A DNA stretch of 52,168 bases, from the NCBI RefSeq assembly GCF_004022425.1, contig NZ_RBZY01000027.1:1-52168 (forward strand), read 5' to 3'. Of this stretch, positions 1 through 8,271 are shown one piece after another (the stretch's first letter is position 1; each line of letters opens with the position of its first letter). The notes under the pieces are model-generated. The model was not told the origin of the DNA. It saw nothing but the letters and a program-made list of their open reading frames with translations, and made no database searches. The stretch is from Microbacterium enclense (GTDB taxonomy: Bacteria; Actinomycetota; Actinomycetes; Actinomycetales; Microbacteriaceae). The translations under genes and the position numbers were made by a program.

Positions 1-28
1 GATGCCACGGCCTCGGGGTCGTGGCATC
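1..28. terminator. Hairpin of the GGATGCCACG type, window edge
   Basis: GATGCCACG at 1-9 pairs with CGTGGCATC at 20-28 and is followed by a pyrimidine-rich tract. It looks like the terminator of a gene lying outside the window to the left. The same stem family recurs at 22302 and 28025. Bases 29-216 hold no gene I can support; a TATACC hexamer at 135-140 could be a -10 box for the daptide operon, but I see no convincing -35. Confidence 0.6.
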
Positions 29-216
29 CCTCCTCTTCTGCTGCCGAAAGTGCCACGGACCGCACGCGGTGGTGATCGCTCGACGGGGACCGGGTGATTC
101 GGGCTCGCGACTCTCGCGACGCCACGTGCGCATGTATACCTTTGCTCTCATCGCTCCGCTTCAGCGGGGGGATTCCGCGCTCCGGAAGTGCGCGGAGCAG
201 TGGCGAGGGGGCATCG

Positions 217-1323
217 GTGACCGAAGGGGCAGTCGACGCGCGCGATGCGCGGACCGTGGTGGAGTGGCTCACGGGGCGACATGTCTCGTTCCGCCGGGCG
301 CTGTTCGGTGCCCGCGGAGCCTCGCTCGACCCGGCCGCGGCGGCGCTGGGAGCCGACGACGTCCTGTTCGCACCGGTGGGCGTCCCGGTCGAGACCGTCG
401 CCCGCGTCATCCGCTACGACGGTGCGTTCGACGACGTCGGCGACGTGCTGCACGTCGCCGGTCACGCCGTCGAGCTGCAGCACTACGCCGCGGCCGCCTA
501 CGTCGAACTCCTCGGCCCGACGGCGATGCGGTTCCTCGACGCGGATGGGTGGCGCGGCTTCCTCGCCGACGCCGATCTCGCGCGCGAGTCGGGAGTATTC
601 ACCGCTCCGTTGACGGACACCCGCCTCCGGCTCGCCGACGCCGACGTGCTGCGCGCTCCGTTCGACGTGGCCCCGCCCCGGGCACTGCACCTTCACGCCG
701 ACGGGCGGGTCACGGCGGGTGCGCAAGGTGCGGCGGTCGGCGGGGCCGCCGACGTCGGGGCCGTGTTCGCGACACCGCGTCCGCGCTGGACGGCGCTGGC
801 CGGCATCGTCGATCCCGACGAGCTGGCACGAGGGCTGGTCACGCGTCCGTGGCTCGGACGCTTCCTCGGGGCAGCCTCGCTCGCGGCCTCGCTCGGGGAT
901 GACGCGGGGGAGATCGACGGGTTCGGCTGGACCGCCCCGAGCGCTCCCGAGGGCGATGCGGCGGTACGGGTCGACGACCCGTTCCTCGTGCGGACGACCG
1001 GCGGCGTGCTCCTCATCGACCTCGGCACCCGACGGCGACAGCGGCTGGCCGACGCGACCGTGACCGTCGTGTCGACTCTGCAGTCCTCGAGCGATTCGTC
1101 TCGTGCCGCGGCGCGCTTGGCACGGGCCCAGCGTCTGTCGCTCGCCGACGCGCGTCGACTGTGCGCGGAGGCGACCGACGTGCTCGGAGTCCGAACGGGC
1201 CTTCCCGCGAGTGCGAAGGCGGATGCCGGGAACGTCATCGCCGCGGATGCCCGGACGACGGAGGCCGCGCGGCCGGGTGGCGGGAAGAGGGACGCCGCCG
1301 CCGTCGTCGGGGGAGGCGAGTGA
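217..1323 (+). CDS. mpaD: Daptide RiPP recognition (RRE-containing) protein, MpaD-like
   Basis: A 368-residue protein that opens the daptide operon. In the described daptide system an RRE-containing partner binds the leader and is needed for the oxidative decarboxylation step; I assign that role here from gene order and the general look of the protein, not from a motif I can verify by eye. The sequence is Ala/Asp-rich with no obvious catalytic motif, no signal peptide and no membrane segment, as expected for a cytoplasmic binding protein. GTG at 217 is chosen because AGGGGG (206-211) sits just upstream and residues encoded before it look untranslated. Its stop overlaps the GTG of the aminotransferase by four bases, so the two are translationally coupled. 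The last 60 or so residues are low-complexity and may be a linker. Confidence 0.72.
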   Translation: MTEGAVDARDARTVVEWLTGRHVSFRRALFGARGASLDPAAAALGADDVLFAPVGVPVETVARVIRYDGAFDDVGDVLHVAGHAVELQHYAAAAYVELLGPTAMRFLDADGWRGFLADADLARESGVFTAPLTDTRLRLADADVLRAPFDVAPPRALHLHADGRVTAGAQGAAVGGAADVGAVFATPRPRWTALAGIVDPDELARGLVTRPWLGRFLGAASLAASLGDDAGEIDGFGWTAPSAPEGDAAVRVDDPFLVRTTGGVLLIDLGTRRRQRLADATVTVVSTLQSSSDSSRAAARLARAQRLSLADARRLCAEATDVLGVRTGLPASAKADAGNVIAADARTTEAARPGGGKRDAAAVVGGGE

Positions 1324-2570
1324 GCCCGGTCTGGCCGGCGCTCGCGCCCGTCGACACCCCGTACGGTGCCGACCGGATCGCGGTGTCGGCGCACGGGCAC
1401 CGCGTGCGGTTCGCCGACGGTTCGGAGCGGCTCTGCGCGACGAGCGGACTCTGGAACGTCCCGCTCGGATACGGCCACCCGGGCGTCGCCGGGGCCGTGG
1501 CGGCGGCGCTGCGCGACGCGTCCTACCTCACGCTCTTCCGGGGCGTGCATCGCCCCGCGCAGGAGGCGGCCGCAGCCTTGCTCGACCTGGCCGGTGTCGA
1601 CTCCTACCGTCGCGTCATCTTCTCGACGTCCGGCGGCGCCGCCACCGACGCCGTGATGAAACTCTCCCGGCAATACGCCGTCGAACGGGGCGAGCCCGCG
1701 CGCTCGATCGTCGTCGGCCTCCGTGGCAGCTACCACGGCACGATGTACGGCAGTCACGCCCTGAGCGGCGACGCCCTCGCGCAGGGGTCCTACGCCCTCG
1801 ACCGTCGCGCGGTGCGACACGTCGACGCCGACGACCCGGCGGAGCTCGTCGCGCTCCTCCGGCGCGAAGGTTCCCGGGTGGCGGCGGTGGTCGTCGAACC
1901 CGTGCTCGGAAGTGGGGCGCACCCGGTCTCGTCCGTGTTCGTCGAGGCGCTTCTCGACCTCCGTGACGAGCACGGATTCCTGGTCGTGGCCGACGAGGTG
2001 GCCACGGGCTTCGGTCGTACGGGGCCGCTGTTCGCATCGGGGGAGTGGTCGCGCAGCCCCGACGTGCTGGTGCTGTCCAAGGCTCTGACGAACGGCGCAC
2101 TCGGCGCGGCGGCGATCCTCGTGGGAACCCGCGTCGCGGCGCTCTTCGCCGACCGCGGCACGACCTTCGTGCATGGCGAGACGCAGGCGGGCACCCCGGC
2201 GGTGGCCGCGGCGATCCTCGAGGTCGTCGACGCCTTCGAGCGGCACGACGCGCTCGCCGGCGCCGCCCGCGTGGGCACGGGGACGCGCGCGCTCGCCGAG
2301 AGACTGGTCCACGACGGACGCGCCGTCGAGGTGCGCGGGCGCGGCGCGTTCCTCGCCGTCGCCCTCACCGATCCGTCGACGGGAGCACGATTGCCCGCTG
2401 AGCGCGTCCCCGCGGCCGTCGCCGCGATCGCCGCCGCCGGAGCGATCGTGCATCCGGGGGTGGATGGCATCCAGCTGATCCCCGCCTACGGCTACGGCGA
2501 CACCGAGATGGTCGAGCTCGACATGGCGATCCGCGCCGGCCTCGCCCGGATGGCGGAGGACGCCTCGTGA
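1320..2570 (+). CDS. mpaC: Daptide aminotransferase, class III PLP fold, MpaC-like
   Basis: A 416-residue fold-type I, class III PLP aminotransferase. Visible motifs are RGSYHGTMYG near residue 140, DEVATGFGRTG from about residue 225 (the Asp contacts the PLP ring nitrogen) and LSKALTNG with Lys at about residue 254 forming the Schiff base, then HGETQAG. In the daptide pathway this enzyme aminates the ketone made from the C-terminal Thr after oxidative decarboxylation, giving a 1,2-propanediamine end. Length fits the family. The GTG start overlaps the upstream stop (GTGA) and has GGGAGG at about -6. The stop overlaps the next gene's GTG in the same way, so mpaD, mpaC and mpaB form a tightly coupled block. 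Confidence 0.88.
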   Translation: MSPVWPALAPVDTPYGADRIAVSAHGHRVRFADGSERLCATSGLWNVPLGYGHPGVAGAVAAALRDASYLTLFRGVHRPAQEAAAALLDLAGVDSYRRVIFSTSGGAATDAVMKLSRQYAVERGEPARSIVVGLRGSYHGTMYGSHALSGDALAQGSYALDRRAVRHVDADDPAELVALLRREGSRVAAVVVEPVLGSGAHPVSSVFVEALLDLRDEHGFLVVADEVATGFGRTGPLFASGEWSRSPDVLVLSKALTNGALGAAAILVGTRVAALFADRGTTFVHGETQAGTPAVAAAILEVVDAFERHDALAGAARVGTGTRALAERLVHDGRAVEVRGRGAFLAVALTDPSTGARLPAERVPAAVAAIAAAGAIVHPGVDGIQLIPAYGYGDTEMVELDMAIRAGLARMAEDAS

Positions 2571-3778
2571 GTGCCGTGGTGCGCCGACGGCGCTCGAGCA
2601 TCGTGGCCGGAACGTCCATCACCCGCGCCGCGTGCGCCCGCCTGACGGCTGGCCGCCGGACGGCGGTCGTGGTCGACGACCGGTTCGCGCCCCTCGCCGA
2701 GGGGCTGGGGCATCCGGCCGACGTCGTCCCGATCGATCCCGGATCGATGGATGCCGCGGCCGTCGAGGCCCTCGCGGATCGGCTGCGCGCAGCGCGGACG
2801 CGGGTGATCGTGGCGCTGGGCGGGGGAACGGTGCTCGATGCGGTCACCGTCGCCGCGATCGGCGTCGCATCGCCCGCATCGTTGTCGTGGGCGCTCGAGC
2901 GTGCACGAAGCGTTCCGGTCGTGACCCTGCCCGCGCCGGTCGCCGCGGCGCCGGAGGTGATCGCGGTCCCGACCACGGTGGGCACGTCCGCGGAAGCGAA
3001 CGCCGTCGCGGTCGTCCGGACCCCGCACGGGTACCGGCTGTTCGTCGGGGACGCCGTGCGCCCCCGTCACGCCGTCCTCGACGCGGTCCACTACGCGACT
3101 CTGGATGCCACCGACGTGCGGTCGGGGTGTCTCGAAGCGCTGCTCCGCCTCGCGGGTGCGAGCACCGCCCCGCGCGCTCACCCCCGCGCGCACGCCCACG
3201 CCGTCGCACTCGCCCAGGCCCTTCTCGCCCTCGGCGACGGCGACCTGGATCACGCGGCGCGGCTGCGCATCGCCCGCTGCAGCGCCGCCACGCAGCGCAG
3301 CGCCGCACTGCGCGGACGTGCGCCCTTCAGTCCCCGCCACTGGTACCTCGCGAACGAGGTCTCCTTCGTCGCCCGAACGACGAAGATGCGGGCGACGGCT
3401 TCGGTCGTCTCCCGTGTGTGGCAGCGCATCGAGGACGGCGATTCCCGCTGGGGCTCGTTCCCGCCGTTGGAGGCGTTCTGGCGCGAGGCGGTCCGCGACG
3501 CGCGGCTCCCGCACGCTCCGGCGGCCGGGATCGACGCCCTCGTCGCGCGGTGGGGGCTCCCGCTCGCTCCGCGACCCGACGCGGAGGCCCGGGCGGCCAT
3601 GGCCGCCCGGGCAGAGCGGTGGTGGGGCGGGCGGGGGCCAGCGCTGGCGGGACTGACGTCGGCGGACATTCGCGGCGTCCTCGCTCAGGCGCGATGGGAT
3701 TCCGATGCCCGCACCGGAGCGCCGGACCCCCCGCCCCGGGAACACCCGAGACCACGGAGGGGAGGTGACAACACATGA
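2567..3778 (+). CDS. mpaB: Daptide oxidative decarboxylase, Fe-type alcohol dehydrogenase fold, MpaB-like
   Basis: A 403-residue protein of the iron-containing alcohol dehydrogenase/dehydroquinate synthase fold. The NAD-binding GGGTVLDA lies near residues 85-92 and PTTVGTSAEAN near 136-146, both diagnostic. In daptide biosynthesis this enzyme oxidises the C-terminal Thr side chain, and the beta-keto acid loses CO2 to leave an aminoketone. The canonical metal-ligand segment (TGMDALTHAIE-like) appears here as SGCLEALLRL, without the usual Asp...His pair, so metal use may differ. The C-terminal tail is Pro/Arg-rich and its stop overlaps the first precursor's ATG (ATGA). Coupling the decarboxylase to its substrate gene is consistent with co-production. 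Confidence 0.85.
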   Translation: MSAVVRRRRSSIVAGTSITRAACARLTAGRRTAVVVDDRFAPLAEGLGHPADVVPIDPGSMDAAAVEALADRLRAARTRVIVALGGGTVLDAVTVAAIGVASPASLSWALERARSVPVVTLPAPVAAAPEVIAVPTTVGTSAEANAVAVVRTPHGYRLFVGDAVRPRHAVLDAVHYATLDATDVRSGCLEALLRLAGASTAPRAHPRAHAHAVALAQALLALGDGDLDHAARLRIARCSAATQRSAALRGRAPFSPRHWYLANEVSFVARTTKMRATASVVSRVWQRIEDGDSRWGSFPPLEAFWREAVRDARLPHAPAAGIDALVARWGLPLAPRPDAEARAAMAARAERWWGGRGPALAGLTSADIRGVLAQARWDSDARTGAPDPPPREHPRPRRGGDNT

Positions 3779-3912
3779 CGTCTCTCTCGATCACCCCGCA
3801 GCTGCGATTCGAAGAGCTCGACGCCCTCGACACCCCGAGCTGGGAGAGCTTCTACAAGGGCGTGCTCGCCGGACTCGCCGTCGTCGGCATGGGTGTCGCG
3901 ATCGCGACCTGA
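3775..3912 (+). CDS. mpaA1: Daptide precursor peptide 1
   Basis: A 45-residue precursor. The leader contains FEELDALDTP (residues 12-21), matching F-x-E-L-D-x-x-D-x-P in the other two precursors. The core begins around SWESFYKG and continues as a hydrophobic helix ending GMGVAIAT with a C-terminal Thr, the residue converted to dimethyl-propanediamine in daptides. An exceptionally strong site GGAGGTGA at 3761-3768 precedes the ATG, which overlaps the mpaB stop. The helical, amphipathic core fits a membrane-active peptide. The cleavage site, probably near the Asp-Thr-Pro, is inferred. Confidence 0.9.
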   Translation: MTSLSITPQLRFEELDALDTPSWESFYKGVLAGLAVVGMGVAIAT

Positions 3913-3951
3913 TCCCCGCGCCTCGAGATCACCGGAGGAGGTGACACACGC

Positions 3952-4074
3952 ATGACTTCCACGCTGGAGTTCGTCGAGCTCGACTCGATGGACGCGCCCG
4001 ACGACGGATGGGACTGGTTCCGCGGCTTCAGCTACGGGGTGGCCCTCGGATTCCTCGCCCTGTCCGCCACCTGA
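3952..4074 (+). CDS. mpaA2: Daptide precursor peptide 2
   Basis: A 40-residue precursor. The leader motif FVELDSMDAP (residues 7-16) is followed by an acidic and Trp-rich DDGWDWFRG segment and a hydrophobic tail ending LGFLALSAT, again C-terminal Thr. It is preceded by GGAGGAGGTGA at 3934-3944, eight bases from the ATG. The core differs more from precursors 1 and 3, which share the ending VAIAT, so it may be a functionally distinct component, for example a partner of a multi-peptide set. That last point is inference. Confidence 0.9.
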   Translation: MTSTLEFVELDSMDAPDDGWDWFRGFSYGVALGFLALSAT

Positions 4075-4128
4075 GCGGATCGCCGGGGTCCCGGCATCCG
4101 TCCCCGCCCGTGCCCGAGGAGGTGATTC

Positions 4129-4251
4129 ATGTCCAACGATCTGGCTCTGCGTTTCGACGAGCTCGACGAGCTCGACGCGCCGATGGAGTGGTGGGAGCAC
4201 GCCAGCTACATCATCGCCATCGCCGCCGCGACGGTCGCCATCGCGACCTGA
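4129..4251 (+). CDS. mpaA3: Daptide precursor peptide 3
   Basis: A 40-residue precursor. The leader has FDELDELDAP (residues 9-18); the core starts near MEWWEH and ends TVAIAT with C-terminal Thr. GAGGAGGTGA at 4116-4125 gives a strong ribosome binding site close to the ATG. The Ala/Ile-rich C-terminal half is a typical membrane-seeking helix. It is the last of three tandem precursor genes and is followed by a perfect hairpin before the methyltransferase gene. Confidence 0.9.
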   Translation: MSNDLALRFDELDELDAPMEWWEHASYIIAIAAATVAIAT

Positions 4252-4256
4252 CCGCT

Positions 4257-4295
4257 GTCGAGGGGGAGGCGTCGCACGCACGCGTCCCCCTCGAC
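4257..4295 (+). terminator. Hairpin between precursor and modification genes (attenuator?)
   Basis: A perfect 11-bp stem (4257-4267 with 4285-4295), with extra GCGT/ACGC pairing in the loop, begins 5 bases after the third precursor's stop. No U tract follows, so it is more likely an mRNA-stabilising or partial-termination structure that keeps precursor mRNA more abundant than the downstream enzyme mRNA. Bases 4296-4357 are a C-rich leader before the methyltransferase. Confidence 0.55.
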
Positions 4296-4357
4296 ACCCA
4301 TCCGCCCCGCCCGCCCCCGCTCCGCCCCGCCCCCGCCCCCGCCCCGAGAGAGGACGC

Positions 4358-5161
4358 ATGACCGCCCCGCTCACCGACTCCGTGCGCCGTCGCCTGGCCG
4401 ATGCCGGGTGCGTGGCCGCGCCCTGCGACGTCTACGTCGGCGACGGCGCCCGCTTCTACGACGACCTGGTCGGCCCGGACCGTTCGGAAATACGCGAGGT
4501 GCTCGAGGTCGCGCGTCGCCGCGGTCCCGCGGTGCTGGATCTGGCCGCCGGGAGTGGACGCCTCACCCTCCCGCTGCTGCGCGCCGGCAAGGAAGTGACG
4601 GCGCTCGACCTCTCGCCCGACATGCTCGCGCGGCTGCGGGCGGCGCTGCCGATCGCTGTATCCTGCGAGCTCGTCATCGGCGACATGTGCGACCTCGATC
4701 TCGGCCGATCGTTCGATCTCATCGTGCTGGGCGCGACGTCGATCACGCTCCTCGAGCGGCCCGACCGCCGGCGGCTGTTCACCGCGGTGCGTCGGCACCT
4801 CGGCGCCGGCGGGTCCTTCCTCCTGTCGATCGCCGGGACCGCCGCGTCCGTCTCGCTCCGCGCCTCGACCGACCGCGAGATCACGGTCGGTCCGACCGTG
4901 TACCTGCAGTCCCAGCAGGTCGAGGCGGCGCACCGGATCGTGAACTGGATGCCACTGCCGTTGCCGCCCGCGCCCGGTCCCGCGCGCGTGCTGACCACGC
5001 GCCTGCAGCTCGTCGACGAGGCCACGGTGGCGGACGAGCTGCGAGACGCCGGATTCCTCCCGCCCGACGTCCTCCCCGTCCGGTCGAGCGGGGTCGCCCC
5101 GGGCGAGGGCATGGTCCTGCTGCACGCGCGACCCGACACGGAGGCCCGCGATGACGCGTGA
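4358..5161 (+). CDS. mpaM: Daptide SAM-dependent methyltransferase, MpaM-like
   Basis: A 267-residue class I methyltransferase. The SAM-binding motif I reads LDLAAGSGRLTLPLL near residues 60-74, followed by the acidic ALDLSPDM (motif II) and IGDMCDLDL. In the daptide pathway it dimethylates the new C-terminal amine, the class-defining group. No signal peptide or membrane segment is seen. ATG at 4358 is preceded by GAGAGAGG. The 3' end overlaps the protease gene by 11 bases in another frame, so the two are probably coupled. The long Ala-Pro-rich stretch near residue 205 is a loop. Confidence 0.87.
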   Translation: MTAPLTDSVRRRLADAGCVAAPCDVYVGDGARFYDDLVGPDRSEIREVLEVARRRGPAVLDLAAGSGRLTLPLLRAGKEVTALDLSPDMLARLRAALPIAVSCELVIGDMCDLDLGRSFDLIVLGATSITLLERPDRRRLFTAVRRHLGAGGSFLLSIAGTAASVSLRASTDREITVGPTVYLQSQQVEAAHRIVNWMPLPLPPAPGPARVLTTRLQLVDEATVADELRDAGFLPPDVLPVRSSGVAPGEGMVLLHARPDTEARDDA

Positions 5162-6833
5162 CCTCCTCACCCCCGTCGACCCCGCGGTGCCCCGCCTCGC
5201 CGACACCGTGGGCTTCGAACGGAGCGCCGACGGGGCGTCCTGGCTCGTCAGCGTCGACGGCGTCCCCGTCTCGCGCGCCTCGGACGCGGTCGCGGCGGCA
5301 CTGCGCGCGATGGACGGCGTCGCGACCCTCGACGACCTGCGACGCCGCTTCGCGCCGGACCAGACGCCCGAGGCGTTCGGCGCGCTGGTCGATAGGTTCC
5401 GCCGCGCCGGGCTCCTGCGCGGCGCCGAGCGTCGGACCGCGGGGCGCCTGACGTACCGACCGCCCCTGACGGTGCAGTTCGCGACGCTCCGCGCCCCGGT
5501 CCTGTTCGCGCGCCTGCACCGGGTGCTGCGGCCCGTCCTGCGCCGTGCACTCCTCTGGCCCCTGGCGGTCCTCGTGCTCGCCGGTGTCGTCGCCCTCGTT
5601 GCGCAAGCGCCGATGGCGGCGGAGGCGTTGACATCGCCGCTGCCCCTGGACGACCTCCTCCTCATCGCCGTCGTGCTCGTGTGCGCGACGGTGGCGCACG
5701 AAGCCGCCCACGGCGTCACGCTCACCCACGGGGGCGCGCGGCCGCGGCGTGCCGGGTTCATGCTGCTCTACCTGGGTCCGGCGTTCTTCGTCGACGTGAC
5801 CGATGCCTGGCGGCTGCCTTCGCGCACGGCCCGCGTCGCGGTCGCTCTGGCCGGGCCCGCGGTGCACGCCGTCCTCGCCGGTGCCGCGGCGCTCGCCGCG
5901 CTCGTCGTGACGGACGCCGATCTCCGCCGCACGCTCCTCGTCCTGGCGTGCGCGTGCGCCACGGTCGTCGCGGTGAACCTCGTGCCCTTCGTGCGCTTCG
6001 ACGGCTACATCGCCCTCATGAGCGCGCTCGACGAACCGAACCTTCGTGCACGGACGATGGCGGACGCCGCGGAGGGCCTCCGCGGCCTTCTCTTCGGCGG
6101 CGAGCGGTCGGCGCGGGCGCTCGACCGGTGGTGGAGCGTGCCGTTCGGCATCCTGAGCGTCGTCGTGCCGACCGTGATCGTCTGGCTCGCCGTCGAACGC
6201 GCCATCCGCGCGCTGGTCGGAACGGGACCCGTCGGCGCGTTCCTCGTGCTCGCGCTTCAGGCCGTTGTGGTGATCGCGGTCGGCGCGGGAGTGGCGCGGT
6301 GGGTGGCGCGCTGCTGGCGCCTGGGGCGCGGACGTCTTCGTTTCCTCGCGCTGAGCGGAGCACTGCTCGGGGCGTCGGTGGCGCTGGCCGCCCTGGTCCC
6401 GGTCGACGACGTCCGCACGATGGGCTACGCGACGACGGACGACGGCGTGACCCTCGTCGTGCCCGCGGGCGCGACCGGCGAGGGCGCGGTCGCGATCGCG
6501 GGAGGTCGTTCCGTCGACCTCTCCTCCAGCGGGATTCTCGCCGATGCGCACCTCGTCGCGGGCCGCACTCGCGCCACGTCGTTGCGGGAGGCCACCGTGC
6601 CGCTGACGGCGTTCTCGCCGGTGGCGCTCGACGACGTCGCGATCGACGCGCTCGTCGTCGGACGAGTCGACGTCCCCGCCGCAACCACGCTGCCGTCCGC
6701 GGGGAGAGCCGGCATCCACCTCGGCACCAGATCGCTCCTGGAGGCGGTCTGGGCGACGCACGTCGCGGTACCCGCCTCGCTGCTCGTGGCATCCCTCCTC
6801 CCTCCGCCCCCCGACTCGAAAGAAGACCGATGA
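5151..6833 (+). CDS. mpaP: Daptide intramembrane metalloprotease (M50) with N-terminal PqqD-like domain, MpaP-like
   Basis: A 560-residue polytopic membrane protein. HEAAH at about residues 183-187, within a hydrophobic helix, is the HExxH zinc motif of M50 (site-2-protease-like) peptidases; NLVPFVRFDGY near residue 284 supplies the third-ligand Asp motif. Several membrane helices follow to about residue 420, then a soluble, probably external region and a last helix before the C-terminus. Residues 15-90 (from GFERSADG to RRAGLL) resemble a PqqD-like winged helix, suggesting the protease grips leaders itself. The expected role is leader removal from modified daptides during export. The start overlaps the methyltransferase; the stop overlaps the ATPase ATG. 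Confidence 0.83.
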   Translation: MTRDLLTPVDPAVPRLADTVGFERSADGASWLVSVDGVPVSRASDAVAAALRAMDGVATLDDLRRRFAPDQTPEAFGALVDRFRRAGLLRGAERRTAGRLTYRPPLTVQFATLRAPVLFARLHRVLRPVLRRALLWPLAVLVLAGVVALVAQAPMAAEALTSPLPLDDLLLIAVVLVCATVAHEAAHGVTLTHGGARPRRAGFMLLYLGPAFFVDVTDAWRLPSRTARVAVALAGPAVHAVLAGAAALAALVVTDADLRRTLLVLACACATVVAVNLVPFVRFDGYIALMSALDEPNLRARTMADAAEGLRGLLFGGERSARALDRWWSVPFGILSVVVPTVIVWLAVERAIRALVGTGPVGAFLVLALQAVVVIAVGAGVARWVARCWRLGRGRLRFLALSGALLGASVALAALVPVDDVRTMGYATTDDGVTLVVPAGATGEGAVAIAGGRSVDLSSSGILADAHLVAGRTRATSLREATVPLTAFSPVALDDVAIDALVVGRVDVPAATTLPSAGRAGIHLGTRSLLEAVWATHVAVPASLLVASLLPPPPDSKEDR

Positions 6834-7546
6834 CCGACCACGCCCTCGAGGTGCGTCACCTCACCAAGACCTACGGCTCCCGCACGGTGGTCGACGACGT
6901 CTCGTTCGTGGTCCAGCGCGGCCGTGTCGTGGGTCTCCTCGGACCCAACGGGGCGGGCAAGTCCACGACGCTGAAGACGATCGTCGGACTCGCCGCGCCG
7001 ACCGACGGCGAGGCGCTGATCGACGGGATGCCGTTCGCGCGGCTCTCGCATCCGTCCGCGCACATCGGCGTGCAGATGGACGGTTTCGGCTTCGAGCTCG
7101 GCATCAGCGCGCGCCGACATCTCGAGATCGTCCGCCTCGCCGTCGGTGCCCCGCGGGCGCGGATCGACGAGGTCCTCCACGAGGTCGGTCTCGTCGCCGA
7201 CGCACGGCGGCGGGTCAAGACCTTTTCGACGGGAATGGTGCAGCGGCTCGGACTCGCGACCGCGCTCATCGGCTCGCCCCGCACGCTCGTGCTCGACGAA
7301 CCCGCGAACGGCCTCGACCCCGATGGCATCCGGTGGCTCCGCCGCTACCTTCGCGCGTTCGCGGATGCCGGTGGCTCCGTGCTCGTCTCGAGCCACCAGC
7401 TCGCAGAACTCGAGCACACCGCCGACGACCTCGTCATCCTGAACCGGCGCGTGCTCTACGCCGGGCCGCTCGGCGGGTTGGTGCGCGGCGACGGCGTCTC
7501 GCTCGAGGACCGGTACTTCGAACTCGTCGAGGGGAGCCGCGCGTGA
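6830..7546 (+). CDS. ABC transporter ATP-binding protein of the daptide cluster
   Basis: A 238-residue stand-alone ATPase of the CcmA/BcrA (antibiotic exporter) type. Walker A GPNGAGKST is near residue 38, the signature is FSTGMVQRL in place of LSGGQ, Walker B reads LVLDEPANGLDP, and the switch His lies in SSHQLAELE. It should pair with the two permeases that follow to export mature daptides or confer self-protection; the published cluster has an equivalent transporter. The ATG overlaps the protease stop (ATGA). Confidence 0.88.
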   Translation: MTDHALEVRHLTKTYGSRTVVDDVSFVVQRGRVVGLLGPNGAGKSTTLKTIVGLAAPTDGEALIDGMPFARLSHPSAHIGVQMDGFGFELGISARRHLEIVRLAVGAPRARIDEVLHEVGLVADARRRVKTFSTGMVQRLGLATALIGSPRTLVLDEPANGLDPDGIRWLRRYLRAFADAGGSVLVSSHQLAELEHTADDLVILNRRVLYAGPLGGLVRGDGVSLEDRYFELVEGSRA

Positions 7547-8271
7547 TCGGCGTGATCCGTGCCGAGGTTCTCCGCGCGCACAGCGGCGCCAACACGCTCG
7601 CCGTGCTGCTGCTCGCGGCATTCATCCCCGTGATCGTCCTCACGAGCGACGACACCCTCGGACGGATGACATCCCTTGATGCCGACACCGCGGCGGCGCT
7701 GACGTTCGCGCCGTTGGCGTGGTCGTTCGTCGCCGCCGCGTTCGCGGGGTCGTTCGGGGTCACCCGCGAGTTCTACTACGTCTCGGCGGGACGAACGGTC
7801 GTGCACAGCGGCTTCCGCCGTGTCTTCGTCGGCAAGCAGATCGCCGCGGTGCTCGTCGGACTCGCCCTCACGGTCGGCGTCGCCGCCGCGTGGTGCGTGG
7901 TCGCGGCGATCGTGCTCGGGGTGAACGGGCTGACGCTCGCCGCGACCGCCGACGTCGTCCGGGTCGTGCTCGGGGCTCTCCCCGGAGCGGTGCTCGGTGC
8001 CGTCATGGGGGCGTCGATCGGGTGGATCGTCGGCAACTACTACGCCACTGCCGCCATCGTGCTCGCCGGGCCCATCGCCCTCGAGCTCGCGCTGCTCGGA
8101 ACCGCGCCCGACGTCGCGCGCTTCCTCCCCGGCCTCTCCCTCGCAGCCCTGGCATCGCCGCAGAACCACCCCGGGCTGCTCGAGCCCGGCCCCGCGGTCG
8201 CGGTCGCGGTCGCCTGGACGCTTCTCCTCGTGGCGGGCGGCTGGGTCGTCGGTCGGCGACGGTTCGCGTGA
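7543..8271 (+). CDS. ABC-2-type permease 1 of the daptide cluster
   Basis: A 242-residue membrane protein with about six hydrophobic segments, typical of ABC-2 permeases that partner BcrA-like ATPases. Motifs such as FGVTREFYYVSAGRTVVHSG between helices 2 and 3 resemble the cytosolic coupling region of such permeases. The GTG start overlaps the ATPase stop and its own stop overlaps the second permease's GTG, so the three transporter subunits are translated together. Substrate assignment to daptides is from context. Confidence 0.78.
   Translation: MIGVIRAEVLRAHSGANTLAVLLLAAFIPVIVLTSDDTLGRMTSLDADTAAALTFAPLAWSFVAAAFAGSFGVTREFYYVSAGRTVVHSGFRRVFVGKQIAAVLVGLALTVGVAAAWCVVAAIVLGVNGLTLAATADVVRVVLGALPGAVLGAVMGASIGWIVGNYYATAAIVLAGPIALELALLGTAPDVARFLPGLSLAALASPQNHPGLLEPGPAVAVAVAWTLLLVAGGWVVGRRRFA

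Noticed and set aside
693..2453. Long reading frames on the minus strand across the daptide enzymes
   Set aside because: They are composition artefacts of GC-rich coding DNA: Arg/Ala-rich, no motifs, and opposite to genes with clear catalytic motifs.
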